From: Bacteroides ovatus
Lineage (GTDB): Bacteria; Bacteroidota; Bacteroidia; Bacteroidales; Bacteroidaceae
Assembly: GCF_001314995.1 (NCBI RefSeq)
Contig: NZ_CP012938.1
Location: forward strand, 1,054,001 to 1,118,000
Reading direction: 5' to 3'
DNA: 64,000 nt
The notes under the pieces are model-generated. The model saw only the letters and a list, made by a program, of their open reading frames with translations. It searched no databases and was not told where the DNA came from. The translations under genes were made by a program, and so were the position numbers. Positions 1 through 8,935 of this stretch are shown here, one piece after another. Numbering within the stretch: the stretch's first letter is position 1; each line of letters starts with the position of its first letter.

Positions 1-27
1 TCAACTGTTGGAAGAAAAGGGGAAAAT

Positions 28-1788
28 ATGGAAATAATCTCCTATCCATCAGAAACAAGAATGAATACGAATATTAATAATCTACTCTATATGAATGACG
101 AAAATAAAATAATTATCTACCAAGTATTCACCCGCCTGTTTGGAAATAACAACAACCACTGTGTCTACAATGGAGACATTGCCACCAATGGTTGCGGGAA
201 AATGGCTGATTTCACGCTCAAAGCACTTGGTGAAATCAAGAAATTAGGTGCTACACATATATGGTATACAGGCATCATCGAGCATGCCACTCAAACGGAC
301 TATCGCCGTTATAATATCAGTCCGGATCATCCTGCTATTGTGAAAGGAAAAGCTGGTTCTCCGTATGCTATCAAGGATTATTATGATGTAGATCCTGACT
401 TGGCTAACGACGTGCAAGGACGTATGAAAGAATTTGAGAATCTGGTACATCGCACACATCGCACAGGTCTGAAAGTAATTATTGATTTTGTACCTAATCA
501 CGTAGCACGCCAATATCACTCGGATGCACAACCGGACGGTACGACCGAATTGGGAGCTAACGATGACTCCAGCCAATCTTTCAGCCCATATAATAATTTC
601 TATTATATTCCGCAAGCGGAACTCCATGCCCAGTTCGACATGAAAGACGGTGCAGCAGAGCCTTACCGGGAATTCCCGGCGAAAGCTACCGGTAACAATC
701 GTTTTGATGCTACTCCCAATATCACCGACTGGTATGAAACAGTGAAATTAAACTATGGAGTGGATTATCAGAATGGAGGTACCTGCCACTTTTCCCCGAC
801 TCCGGATACTTGGATAAAGATGCTGGACATTCTTCTTTTCTGGGCATCAAAAGACATTGACGGTTTCCGCTGCGACATGGCCGAAATGGTTCCTGTTGAA
901 TTCTGGGAATGGGCTATTCCTCAAGTAAAAGAGGCTTATCCTGAAATACTTTTCATCGCAGAGGTTTACAATCCAGGTGAATACCGTAGCTATCTGTTCC
1001 GTGGCAAGTTTGATTACTTGTATGATAAGGTAGGCCTGTATGACACGTTACGTAATGTAGCTTGTGGATATGAATCTGCATCCGCTATCACTCATTGCTG
1101 GCAAAGCCTGAATGGAATAGAGAAAAAGATGCTCAACTTCCTGGAGAACCACGACGAGCAACGTATCGCTTCTGATTTCTTTGCCGGAAACCCGCGTAAA
1201 GGAATTCCCGCACTGATCGTTTCCGCCTGTATGAACACTAATCCTATGATGATCTACTTCGGTCAGGAGTTTGGAGAACTGGGCATGGATAGTGAAGGAT
1301 TCAGCGGAAGGGACGGACGAACTACCATATTCGATTATTGGAGTGTAGACACCATACGACGCTGGCGCAACGGAGGTAAATTTGACGGGAAGATGCTTAC
1401 TGAAGAACATAAACACCTCTACTCTGTCTACCAAAAAGTACTGACGATTTGTAACGAAGAGCAGGCAATCAGCAAGGGAGTATTTTTTGACTTAATGTAT
1501 GCCAATATAAACGGATGGCGTTTCAATGAGCATAAACAATATACCTTTATGCGAAAATATAAAAATGAGATTCTGTTTTTCGTTATTAATTTCGACAGTC
1601 AACTGGTAGATGTTGCCGTCAATGTACCTTCGCATGCTTTCGACTTTTTACAGATTCCTCAAATGGAGTCTTATCAGGCCACTGATTTGATGACGGGCGC
1701 TAAAGAAGAAATCAGCCTATTACCTTATAAACCCACGGATGTTTCAGTCGGAGGTTATAACGGAAAGATTCTAAAGATTACTTTTTAA
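28..1788 (+). CDS. GH13 alpha-amylase family glycosidase, cytoplasmic
   Basis: A 586-residue GH13 enzyme that probably acts on alpha-1,4 glucans such as glycogen or imported maltodextrins. All four GH13 regions are visible: DFVPNH (153-158), GFRCDMAE with the nucleophile D283, FIAEVYNP with the acid/base E312, and ENHDEQR with D376. There is no signal peptide, so it should be cytoplasmic, unlike SusG-type surface amylases. The start at 28 follows a good AGAAAAGGGG ribosome site; the frame is open to the window edge, so an upstream start cannot be excluded, and M12 is also possible. It converges on glgB, consistent with storage-glucan turnover. Exact specificity (amylase, maltogenic or transferase) cannot be read from the sequence. 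Confidence 0.9.
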   Translation: MEIISYPSETRMNTNINNLLYMNDENKIIIYQVFTRLFGNNNNHCVYNGDIATNGCGKMADFTLKALGEIKKLGATHIWYTGIIEHATQTDYRRYNISPDHPAIVKGKAGSPYAIKDYYDVDPDLANDVQGRMKEFENLVHRTHRTGLKVIIDFVPNHVARQYHSDAQPDGTTELGANDDSSQSFSPYNNFYYIPQAELHAQFDMKDGAAEPYREFPAKATGNNRFDATPNITDWYETVKLNYGVDYQNGGTCHFSPTPDTWIKMLDILLFWASKDIDGFRCDMAEMVPVEFWEWAIPQVKEAYPEILFIAEVYNPGEYRSYLFRGKFDYLYDKVGLYDTLRNVACGYESASAITHCWQSLNGIEKKMLNFLENHDEQRIASDFFAGNPRKGIPALIVSACMNTNPMMIYFGQEFGELGMDSEGFSGRDGRTTIFDYWSVDTIRRWRNGGKFDGKMLTEEHKHLYSVYQKVLTICNEEQAISKGVFFDLMYANINGWRFNEHKQYTFMRKYKNEILFFVINFDSQLVDVAVNVPSHAFDFLQIPQMESYQATDLMTGAKEEISLLPYKPTDVSVGGYNGKILKITF

Positions 1789-1817
1789 GTAAAAAGCCTA
1801 AGATCTGTATACTCTTC

Positions 1818-1856
1818 ATCCCTCGGCCACTTATGAATGACCGGGGGATTATTTTA
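1818..1856 (+). terminator. Terminator after the GH13 gene
   Basis: An imperfect stem pairs ATCCCTCGG (1818-1826) with CCGGGGGAT (1841-1849), and TATTTT follows. It lies about 30 bases after the stop codon of the GH13 gene. Confidence 0.6.
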
Positions 1857-1926
1857 TGCACATCACTCAAACAAATATTCTCAAAGGCTGTTTAGGTAGA
1901 TAAATAATCCTCTAAACTCAAAGCTT

Positions 1927-2415
1927 ATGAAGAAATTTATGATTTGTGCAATCGCATTGTTTCTGCTATTATCTACATCTGTCTTTGGAGATACCCCTCC
2001 CGGCAATGTACAGTCAACTTTCAAGAAAATGTATCCTAAAGCAAATGGCGTCGCCTGGTCACAAGACGATGGATATTATTGTGCCAACTTTGCAATGAAC
2101 GGATTTACTAAAAATGTGTGGTTCAACGTCCGGGGACAATGGGTGATGACACTGACTGATCTTGTCAGTCTCGACCGACTGACCCCAACAGTCTATAATG
2201 CCTTTGTATCCGGGCCATACGCAAATTGGGTGGTAGATAATGTGACAATGGTGGAGTTTCCCAAATGGCAGGCTATTATAGTAATTAAGGTAGGGCAAGA
2301 TAATGTCGACATCAAATATCAGTTATTCTATACTCCACAAGGGATATTGCTCAAAACGCGCAATGTTAGTGATATGTATGATATTCTCGGGCCAAGTACC
2401 TTTCTGGCAAACTAG
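1927..2415 (+). CDS. Secreted PepSY-like (DUF2874) protein
   Basis: A 162-residue exported protein. Residues 1-21 form a clear Sec signal peptide ending in SVFG. The mature part has the pattern of the Bacteroidetes PepSY-like/DUF2874 fold: a helix ending in YPKA, then W-S-x-D-x-G-YY and a beta hairpin around WFNVRGQWV. A second, weaker copy of the same pattern follows (YANWVVDNVTMVEF and then IKYQLFYTPQG), so it is probably a two-repeat protein. Family members are small periplasmic proteins of unknown role. It is a single gene with its own terminator. The family call rests on pattern memory, not a profile search. Confidence 0.7.
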   Translation: MKKFMICAIALFLLLSTSVFGDTPPGNVQSTFKKMYPKANGVAWSQDDGYYCANFAMNGFTKNVWFNVRGQWVMTLTDLVSLDRLTPTVYNAFVSGPYANWVVDNVTMVEFPKWQAIIVIKVGQDNVDIKYQLFYTPQGILLKTRNVSDMYDILGPSTFLAN

Positions 2416-2440
2416 GAACTGAATCATAGAATAGGGTAAT

Positions 2441-2494
2441 AAACCAAAAAGCCCCCACAAATATTATTGAATATCTGCGGGGGCTTATTGGTTT
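2441..2494. terminator. Bidirectional terminator
   Basis: A long stem with outer arms AAACCAA/TTGGTTT and core AAGCCCCC/GGGGGCTT encloses an AT-rich upper stem. It lies between the convergent PepSY-like gene and glgB and has A/T tracts on both sides. Confidence 0.85.
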
Positions 2495-2504
2495 AAAGAT
2501 AAAA

Positions 2505-4517
2505 TTATTTTTTCTTTCTAAGTACTACGGCAGTACGGGCAGGAATATAGAGTTTCAGCCACTCTTTCTTTTCCTTCTTGTACAGCGGATCGGTAATAGT
2601 GAAGTGCACGACAGAGTCGTCTGTCAAACCATTTCCTCCAAATGCTACATCGTCAGTGTTCAGTATCACTTCATAAGCTCCCGGAGTTACCAGGAATCCA
2701 TAATCAGTGAATGACTGCTTCGGATTAAAGTTAAAGACAAATATAAGGTCTTTCCGTTCGTATGCCAGTACCTGATCGCCATCATTATGCCATATTTCCT
2801 GAACTGGTGTTGCCTGGAAATCTTTCACACTCTTGAGAACTTTCAGCATTTCTTTATCAAAATCACCCATATAGTGATAGGTCAGATTTTTGTTGTCCAC
2901 CAAATCCCATTGGCGGCGGGCATATTTGCACGACCATCCGTTACCTTCACGTGGGAAGTCAATCCATTCGGGATGCCCGAATTCATTTCCCATAAAGTTC
3001 AGATAACCTCCGTTGATAGTCGAAGAGGTCAGCAAGCGGATCATTTTATGCAAAGCAATACCACGGTTGACAACATAATTTTCGTCTCCCTTCTGCATGT
3101 GCCAGTACATATCGGCATCAATCAGGCGGAAGATAATCGTCTTGTCTCCTACCAATGCCTGGTCATGACTTTCTGCATACGAAATGGTCTTTTCATCCTG
3201 GCGACGGTTGGTTACTTCCCAGAACATACTGGAAGGTTTCCAGTCTTCATCGATCTTTTCTTTGATTGTCTTGATCCAGTAGTCCGGAATATTCATGGCC
3301 ATACGATAATCGAAGCCGTAACCGCCATCTTCTACTTTGGCAGCCAGTCCCGGCATACCGGAAACTTCTTCGGCAATGGTTATCGCCTTCGGATTTACCT
3401 GATGAATCACTTCATTAGCCAGTGTCAGGTAACAAATTGCATTATCATCCTGATGACCGTTGAAATAATCTCCGTAGTTACAGAAAGCTTCACCCAGTCC
3501 ATGGCTGTAATATAACATAGAAGTTACTCCATCAAAACGGAATCCGTCAAATTTATATTCTTCCAGCCAGTACTTGCAGTTTGACAATAGGAAGTGGATC
3601 ACTTCGTTCTTGCCATAATCGAAGCAGAGAGAGTCCCAAGCGGGATGTTCGCGACGAGCGCCCGGATAAAAATATTGATTCGGATCACCGGCAAAGTTTC
3701 CTAGTCCTTCTACTTCATTCTTCACTGCATGTGAATGAACGATGTCCATAATCACAGCAATACCCATCTCATGAGCAGCATCAATCAGTGCTTTTAATTC
3801 ATCGGGAGTACCAAAACGCGAAGAGGCAGCAAAGAAACTGGATACATGATAGCCGAAGCTTCCATAATATGGATGTTCCTGAATAGCCATAATCTGGATA
3901 CAATTATATCCTTCTTCAGCAATACGAGGAAGGATTTTCTCGCGGAATTCATTATATGTGCCCACTTTTTCCTCCTGCTGTGCCATTCCGATATGACATT
4001 CATAAATCAACAGTGGATTCGTGTCAGGCTTAAATGTTTTCTTCTTGAATTTATAGGGTTTCTCCGGAGCCCAGACTTGTGCACTGAATATTTTGGTCTG
4101 TTCATCCTGTACCACACGTGTAGCCCATGCAGGAATACGTTCGCCTTGTCCGCCTTCCCAATATACATTCAGTTTATAAAGGTCGCCATGATGAATGGCA
4201 TCCGCCGGGAGGTTGATTTCCCAATTGCCATTCTCTTGCTTTTTCAGCTTGTAGGCGGCTTTTTCCTCCCAATTATTAAATGTACCCACCATATAAATAT
4301 GAGTAGCATTAGGAGCCCATTCACGGAAAGTCCACCCCTTATCGGTGCGATGCAATCCAAAATAAAGATACCCTGATGCAAAATCTGAAAGGGTTTGTTT
4401 TCCCTTATTCGTCAATTCAGCTTCTTTGTCTAATACATGCTGATGGCGTCCGGTGATAGCACCGGCAAAAGGCTCCAGCCAGGGATCGTTTTTTACGAGA
4501 TTAAGTGTCTTTTCCAT
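2505..4517 (-). CDS. glgB: 1,4-alpha-glucan branching enzyme
   Basis: A 670-residue branching enzyme that transfers alpha-1,4 segments to make alpha-1,6 branches in glycogen. An N-terminal CBM48-type beta domain (about residues 50-130, with FREWAPNA and GTFNNW) precedes the GH13 barrel. Region I is DIVHSH (258-263), region II GFRFDG with nucleophile D329, region III IAEEVSG with acid/base about E383, and region IV YAESHDQ with D452. Length and layout match the shorter eukaryote-like branching enzymes common in Bacteroidetes. It is the last gene of a leftward group after the DUF2461 and YhcH-family genes, 18 bases downstream of the latter. Confidence 0.95.
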   Translation of the reverse strand: MEKTLNLVKNDPWLEPFAGAITGRHQHVLDKEAELTNKGKQTLSDFASGYLYFGLHRTDKGWTFREWAPNATHIYMVGTFNNWEEKAAYKLKKQENGNWEINLPADAIHHGDLYKLNVYWEGGQGERIPAWATRVVQDEQTKIFSAQVWAPEKPYKFKKKTFKPDTNPLLIYECHIGMAQQEEKVGTYNEFREKILPRIAEEGYNCIQIMAIQEHPYYGSFGYHVSSFFAASSRFGTPDELKALIDAAHEMGIAVIMDIVHSHAVKNEVEGLGNFAGDPNQYFYPGARREHPAWDSLCFDYGKNEVIHFLLSNCKYWLEEYKFDGFRFDGVTSMLYYSHGLGEAFCNYGDYFNGHQDDNAICYLTLANEVIHQVNPKAITIAEEVSGMPGLAAKVEDGGYGFDYRMAMNIPDYWIKTIKEKIDEDWKPSSMFWEVTNRRQDEKTISYAESHDQALVGDKTIIFRLIDADMYWHMQKGDENYVVNRGIALHKMIRLLTSSTINGGYLNFMGNEFGHPEWIDFPREGNGWSCKYARRQWDLVDNKNLTYHYMGDFDKEMLKVLKSVKDFQATPVQEIWHNDGDQVLAYERKDLIFVFNFNPKQSFTDYGFLVTPGAYEVILNTDDVAFGGNGLTDDSVVHFTITDPLYKKEKKEWLKLYIPARTAVVLRKKK

Positions 4518-4535
4518 ATCAGAATTGAATTAGGA

Positions 4536-4982
4536 TTATGCTTTTACTTTTACGATTACTTTCTTCACACCATCTGGAGTGATACCGGGAGCATGACCGT
4601 CTTGTGGGAAAAAGATAGCAAACATTCCCGGTTTTACGGCAACGTATGTTTCTGCTAATCCTTCGAAGAAAGTAATATCTTTTTCCGCGTTATAAGGTGC
4701 ATCTGCCGGAACACAGTCTTTAGCAGCAGTATACCCCATTATTTCTGTTCCCGACAATGGGATTTGAATATCTATAAATTCGTTATGAGTTTCCAGTTTG
4801 GCTTCCTCTTTTGTTTTAGGTTTGGTTTGTGCAATATTCACCAACAGATCTTTTCCTTTCAATTCTGTCTTACCAACTTCCATGGCTTGGAGGTCATGAG
4901 ACTTCAAGAATTCAATAGCTTGTGCAAACAGAGGGTTTAAAGACGCATATTTCTCCAGATTTTCTAAAGTATCTACTACCAT
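4536..4982 (-). CDS. YhcH/YjgK/YiaL family protein
   Basis: A 148-residue cupin-like protein of the YhcH/YjgK/YiaL (DUF386) family, whose members are often linked to sialic acid or other sugar catabolism. Family features seen are LETHNEFIDIQIPLSG, with probable metal ligands His and Glu, and FFPQDGHAPG near the C-terminus with a further His. There is no signal peptide, so it is cytoplasmic. It sits 18 bases upstream of glgB and 37 bases downstream of the DUF2461 gene and is probably cotranscribed with both. The substrate cannot be told, and no sialic acid genes lie nearby. Confidence 0.85.
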   Translation of the reverse strand: MVVDTLENLEKYASLNPLFAQAIEFLKSHDLQAMEVGKTELKGKDLLVNIAQTKPKTKEEAKLETHNEFIDIQIPLSGTEIMGYTAAKDCVPADAPYNAEKDITFFEGLAETYVAVKPGMFAIFFPQDGHAPGITPDGVKKVIVKVKA

Positions 4983-5019
4983 ATAAGTTAAATTTTAAAG
5001 TTTATATTCTAGGCATTAT

Positions 5020-5694
5020 TTATTCAAAATCATCAATCGTATAGTTTATAAAATCGGCAAACCGTTTGAATTGCCGGAACACTTTGTCGATCTGTTCCAA
5101 CATATCCGGTCGGGTGAAGAAGTTATCGGGAACATTATAAGAGCAAACGTATTCTTTACATTTCAAATAATCAATGTACTTGAAATCTTTCGGAAAACCT
5201 TTCGGAGCTGTTTTCAGAAAATCCTCCCCTATCACCGGAAAGTATTTCTTAAACTCCGGATCTTCTACGATCGCAACAAACTCTTCGATATTATCATAGA
5301 TAGATTGTCTCACGGCTTTCAGGATATTGGTAGGCAGACACAGGCTTCCTCCGGCAAGCATAGAACCATCCGGCTGCAAGTGTACATAATATCCACAATG
5401 ATCAGACTTCTTTCCTTTGGCATTGATATAACCTCCGAAATGTATTTTATAAGGTGTTTTATCCGCAGAGAAGCGGGTATCCCGGTAAATGCGATAAGTA
5501 CAGTCTTTGGGCTGAATCCCCCGGATAGTTTCATCAAACAGGGAAATACGGGCAATCACTGTTGCCAAGAAGTTGTCGAACTCGGCACGGGCTGTTTCAT
5601 ATTCTGCCTTATGCTCATTAAACCACTCACGATTATTATTCGCGGAAAGATCTTTTAAAAACTGAAAGATAACGGGTATGTTCATCTTTATCAT
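5020..5694 (-). CDS. DUF2461 family protein
   Basis: A 224-residue cytoplasmic protein of the DUF2461 family (TIGR02453), function unknown. Recognisable family pieces are the N-terminal FLKDLSANNNREWFNEHK, the YRIYRDTRFSADKTPYK block at about residues 67-83 and HFGGYI just after it, then a GYYVHLQPDG strand and a C-terminal half rich in aromatic and Lys residues. M1 and M4 are both plausible starts. It appears to be the first gene of the leftward group with the YhcH-family gene and glgB, downstream of a TAnnTTTG promoter. Confidence 0.85.
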   Translation of the reverse strand: MIKMNIPVIFQFLKDLSANNNREWFNEHKAEYETARAEFDNFLATVIARISLFDETIRGIQPKDCTYRIYRDTRFSADKTPYKIHFGGYINAKGKKSDHCGYYVHLQPDGSMLAGGSLCLPTNILKAVRQSIYDNIEEFVAIVEDPEFKKYFPVIGEDFLKTAPKGFPKDFKYIDYLKCKEYVCSYNVPDNFFTRPDMLEQIDKVFRQFKRFADFINYTIDDFE

Positions 5695-5711
5695 TTTCTA
5701 TTATTACTCTA

Positions 5712-5747
5712 CAAACGTACAAATTTTATTTCATATAAACTACAAAA
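5712..5747 (-). promoter_or_regulatory. Probable promoter for the DUF2461-yhcH-glgB group
   Basis: On the minus strand TACGTTTG (5719-5712) fits the Bacteroides -7 box TAnnTTTG. TTTTG at 5747-5743 could be the -33 box, although the 23-base spacing is longer than usual. Confidence 0.45.
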
Positions 5748-5762
5748 GGGGGTAAAAGGACA

Positions 5763-5795
5763 TAAAAAAAGCATCGGCCTGGTAAAACCGATGCT
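5763..5795 (-). terminator. Terminator downstream of pabC
   Basis: AGCATCGG (5770-5777) pairs with CCGATGCT (5788-5795). Read leftwards the stem is followed by seven T residues (5769-5763), which suits the end of the pabB-pabC transcript. The 175 bases between here and pabC show no gene. Confidence 0.7.
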
Positions 5796-5971
5796 CTAAC
5801 ACATTTATCAAAAAAACAGACTCTTCTGTCTCTGACGTACTTTAGCTTTCACAAGTGAAGTACAATCTCTTTAATTAATCTTATATCTAATACTATGAAA
5901 AACACATAAATATAACAGTACAAAAGAGACTTTTGTTCAGCAGTTCTCTGTATATTTCAGTTAATTATAGT

Positions 5972-6568
5972 TTATAGAATTAAATGTTTCTCATTTATAG
6001 GCAATATAATGCGTTTCCAGTCAATCATTGCGTTGAATAACATGATATGGGAATAGTCTTTCAGACATATTTGCGGAATGTCTTTCTCAACAATGAGCTG
6101 CCTGTCCAGAAATTCGCTTCGTTTCGTCCCACGGAGTAACGGATGAGCCGGTGTGAACCAGGTATGTCCGTCATAGAGAGCAACATTAGCTATAGAGGTA
6201 TCTGTCAGATAGCCATTTCTCACAATTAAAATATCATCCGCCATTCCTCTTTGAGCGTACAAGGCATTCAGTTCTTCCCGATACGCACTTTTATAAGTAT
6301 AATCAATGGTATCAGACACAACCAAATGCAAAGAAGATACCTGTCGCATCTGATAGGGCGCATACGTAACTTCTTCCACTTCTTTTCCATATACAATCCG
6401 GCATTTATGAATTCCATTTAAAGTTGGCGGAGATATAAATTCCCGTAAATCCAGCGGAGTGCTGTCTTTCCAAAAAGCTGCACGGGTTTTATTAAAGCGT
6501 TCTGTGTGATAATCAAGATTATAAATCTGTCCATCCTCTATCCGGATAGTCTCAATAAATGGGTACAT
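5972..6568 (-). CDS. pabC: Class IV aminotransferase, probable 4-amino-4-deoxychorismate lyase
   Basis: A 198-residue fold-type IV PLP enzyme that probably releases pyruvate from 4-amino-4-deoxychorismate to give p-aminobenzoate. The N-terminus FIETIRIEDGQIYNLDYHTER is typical of the family. The PLP lysine is most likely K93 in YTYKSAYREEL, and GYLTDTSIANVALYDG is the usual PLP-phosphate strand-loop. It is shorter than E. coli PabC, as is common in Bacteroidetes. It overlaps the end of pabB by 17 bases, which supports translational coupling and the assignment. A D-amino-acid or branched-chain aminotransferase is less likely given the neighbour. Confidence 0.8.
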   Translation of the reverse strand: MYPFIETIRIEDGQIYNLDYHTERFNKTRAAFWKDSTPLDLREFISPPTLNGIHKCRIVYGKEVEEVTYAPYQMRQVSSLHLVVSDTIDYTYKSAYREELNALYAQRGMADDILIVRNGYLTDTSIANVALYDGHTWFTPAHPLLRGTKRSEFLDRQLIVEKDIPQICLKDYSHIMLFNAMIDWKRIILPINEKHLIL

Positions 6569-7559
6569 ATACTTTTTGTTTCATTTCATTATACTCGCTT
6601 TCCACATCACTCTGGCAGGTGATCCCACCTCCACTTTTAAAATACATCTTCTCTCCTTCCTGTTCTACAAATCGTATCATAACGGCACTATCTAAATCAA
6701 TGCCATCAGAATATCCCATAACTCCCGTATAAAATCCTCTGTCGTAGGTTTCAGCTTCCTGAATAATCTGCATCGTTTTTCTCTTTGGAGCACCGGTAAT
6801 AGAACCGGCTGGTAATAGCCTGAAAATAATATCTCCCAAATGCTCCTGATAATTTTCAGGCAATATACCCTGAATTTCAGAACTCGTCTGGAAAATGACT
6901 CCCCGATTAGTCTGTAACCTGTCCATATACCGATACTGGGAAACTGACACCCGGTTGGCAACCATACTTAAATCATTACGAATCAGATCTACAATGGTAG
7001 CATGTTCGGCAGTCTCTTTCGGATCATTCATCAATAATTGAGCAGCAGAGGGAATTGAAGCATCAATGGTTCCCTTCATCGGATATGAGCTAATTTTTCC
7101 TTGATGAATTCTAACAAATATTTCAGGAGAGAAAACCGTAAAACGATCTTTAATCCACAGCTTATAAATCGCTTTTGAATGAAAATAAATATCTTTCAGA
7201 GTGAGATTGGTTTCTACCGGAGTGCGACACGTCAAATTCGTAAGGAAACTATTTCCTGCCAGGATGTTCCGTCGCACGATATTAAACGAACGTTGATAAG
7301 AAGAGAAAGATTCTGCGAAAGGCTGCCAATGTAGTGAAGGCACTGTTTTTGCGGAGTAAGTAGCTATATCATCTTCAGCCGATATAATCTGATTGGTAAA
7401 TCCATTCAAATTATACAAAACTTCAGCGGAATCAACAGCGGCAACCTCCTCTATATAAGATACATCTTGTAGATAATTTATAATGAAAATGAAAGGACGG
7501 TGGAGTTGTCCCAACTGGTTCATTCGTTTAATAGCCTGTTCCTTATTATATAAGTGCAT
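6552..7559 (-). CDS. pabB: Aminodeoxychorismate synthase component I
   Basis: A chorismate-binding enzyme making 4-amino-4-deoxychorismate for folate synthesis. Core motifs are VDLIRNDLSMVA, the PAGSITGAPKRKT loop with the Lys diagnostic for PabB/TrpE, and GGGITCQSDVESEYNE near the C-terminus. I place the start at 7559 (MHLYNKEQ), giving 335 residues. The open frame continues to 7652, but that region contains the upstream gene's terminator (7631-7666) and a TAnnTTTG promoter (7594-7587), so the longer start is very unlikely. It lacks the long N-terminal half of TrpE-like proteins. A glutaminase partner (PabA) is not in this window. Confidence 0.88.
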   Translation of the reverse strand: MHLYNKEQAIKRMNQLGQLHRPFIFIINYLQDVSYIEEVAAVDSAEVLYNLNGFTNQIISAEDDIATYSAKTVPSLHWQPFAESFSSYQRSFNIVRRNILAGNSFLTNLTCRTPVETNLTLKDIYFHSKAIYKLWIKDRFTVFSPEIFVRIHQGKISSYPMKGTIDASIPSAAQLLMNDPKETAEHATIVDLIRNDLSMVANRVSVSQYRYMDRLQTNRGVIFQTSSEIQGILPENYQEHLGDIIFRLLPAGSITGAPKRKTMQIIQEAETYDRGFYTGVMGYSDGIDLDSAVMIRFVEQEGEKMYFKSGGGITCQSDVESEYNEMKQKVYVPIY

Positions 7560-7586
7560 ATAAAATACTTCTACGTTTAGGGAAGG

Positions 7587-7594
7587 CAAATGTA
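7587..7594 (-). promoter_or_regulatory. -7 promoter element for pabB-pabC
   Basis: TACATTTG on the minus strand matches TAnnTTTG and lies about 28 bases upstream of the pabB ATG at 7559, just past the terminator of the preceding gene. No clear -33 TTTG is seen, only a T-rich stretch at the right distance. Confidence 0.5.
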
Positions 7595-7630
7595 CACAAA
7601 AAGTATAGATTAGAAAAAGATAGCAATAAA

Positions 7631-7666
7631 AAAGGGTTGTCCGACGTGTCATATCGGCAACCCTTT
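7631..7666 (-). terminator. Terminator of the TPR gene
   Basis: AAAGGGTTG-TCCGA (7631-7644) pairs with TCGG-CAACCCTTT (7654-7666). Read leftwards the stem ends in a T-run. It lies 22 bases after the TPR gene's stop and separates it from pabB. Confidence 0.85.
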
Positions 7667-7688
7667 ATCATTTATAAAATTGGTCAAA

Positions 7689-8423
7689 TTACTTCATAAC
7701 AGCTTTCACTTGAGGAAGCATCTTCTTCACATTTTCATTTTCCGGAGAGATCTTAGCAGCTTCTTCCAGATAGTCTAATGCTTCTTTAAATCTACCATCA
7801 GCTTTTTCTTTTTCTGCAGCATATTTATCTGCATCAGAATTTGCCAAAGGAGCAGCTTTCTTCAGGATATTAGCGCCATCATTATAGCACAGAACTCCTA
7901 AACTGTACAATGCATTTGTTTTATATTGCTTGTGATCCAAAGGAATTACTTTCTTAAAACAATCTTCAGCTTCTTCTGCTTTTCCTGCTTTCTGTGCTGC
8001 AAGTCCTGCTTTTAGATAATGAAGACCATAATTCTTCACCATTGTCTTATTCTTAGGATCGACTTTCAGCCCTTCTTCTAATGTAGCTACATATTCAGCA
8101 GTCTTCTTTTGTGCATCTAAAGCCAAAGCTTTACGAGCATACGCATTTCCTATATTAAATTTTTTCTGAATAGCAATATCGAAAAAGGTCACGGCTTCCG
8201 CATACTTTTTCACTTCGTCTGCTGCTATACCACAATAGTAAGCTGTTGCAGAATCCTGATTATTAGTCTGTTTCAGATATTCGCTGAACTTCGCATACGC
8301 TACTGGATAATTTTTAGCATTAAATGCATCATTTCCTTCTTTTTTCAATTGCTCTGGGGCGGTTTGTGCAAAAACATTAGTCACTACAATACAAAATGCA
8401 AATAAAAAAATCAATTTCTTCAT
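7689..8423 (-). CDS. Secreted tetratricopeptide repeat protein
   Basis: A 244-residue exported TPR protein. Residues 1-19 (MKKLIFLFAFCIVVTNVFA) form a signal peptide cleaved before QTAPEQ. The rest is helical and matches TPR spacing: GNDAFNAKNYPVAYAKFSEYL, the AIAVTFF-type helix pair around residues 70-90, a VATLEEGLKVDPKN unit and a last unit of EALDYLEEAAKISPEN. There is no lipobox or catalytic motif, so a scaffold role in the periplasm is the most that can be inferred. It is monocistronic, with its own promoter and terminator. Confidence 0.85.
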   Translation of the reverse strand: MKKLIFLFAFCIVVTNVFAQTAPEQLKKEGNDAFNAKNYPVAYAKFSEYLKQTNNQDSATAYYCGIAADEVKKYAEAVTFFDIAIQKKFNIGNAYARKALALDAQKKTAEYVATLEEGLKVDPKNKTMVKNYGLHYLKAGLAAQKAGKAEEAEDCFKKVIPLDHKQYKTNALYSLGVLCYNDGANILKKAAPLANSDADKYAAEKEKADGRFKEALDYLEEAAKISPENENVKKMLPQVKAVMK

Positions 8424-8454
8424 AACTTTATGTGTTTTTTAGTTGTTTATCGTT

Positions 8455-8487
8455 CAAAAGTAGAAGTTATAATAGAAAAACACAACC
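8455..8487 (-). promoter_or_regulatory. Promoter of the TPR gene
   Basis: On the minus strand TACTTTTG (8462-8455) is the -7 box and GGTTG (8487-8483) the -33 box, with 20 bases between the TTG and the -7 box. The expected RNA start is about 25 bases before the ATG. Confidence 0.65.
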
Positions 8488-8662
8488 GTATTTTATTTTT
8501 TTGACCTTTTTGAAACCTATATAACGTTCGTTATTCTTCGTAAAAATGACGTTTTCCTATTCATTCCTCCCCAATCATATAAGTAAACAAAATATTTCTC
8601 TTTTATAAATTACTGATTCATAGCCATAAAGAAAAATATGAATAAAAAAGTGCCGGAAAGTT

Positions 8663-8692
8663 TTTGAGTTTTCATAAAAAGCACTACCTTTG
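8663..8692 (+). promoter_or_regulatory. Promoter of tRNA-Arg
   Basis: TTTG (8663-8666) and TACCTTTG (8685-8692) are separated by 18 bases, a near-ideal Bacteroides promoter. It fires a few bases before the mature tRNA. Confidence 0.75.
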
Positions 8693-8709
8693 CATCCGCA
8701 AATAAGGCT

Positions 8710-8783
<74 letters not shown>

Positions 8784-8791
8784 CTTAGCAG

Positions 8792-8825
8792 AAAGGCTGA
8801 TTATCAAATGGTTAATCAGCCTTTT
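8792..8825 (+). terminator. Terminator of tRNA-Arg
   Basis: AAAGGCTGATTA (8792-8803) pairs with TAATCAGCCTTT (8813-8824), followed by further T residues. Confidence 0.9.
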
Positions 8826-8935
8826 TACTTTTCTAATTAGCTGCTATTGATTAAAAAAAAACGAGAAAACTCTCACTTTTGAGCAATTTACCTTGTCGAA
8901 ATCTTGTCCGAGTGTTTTCTCTAAATTTTGAAACT

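Noticed and set aside
5796..5971. A small RNA or peptide between the pabC stop and its terminator
   Set aside because: Only weak dyads and a four-codon ATG frame are present; nothing supportable.
7560..7652. The longer N-terminus of pabB
   Set aside because: It would begin within the terminator of the TPR gene and upstream of a -7 promoter box.
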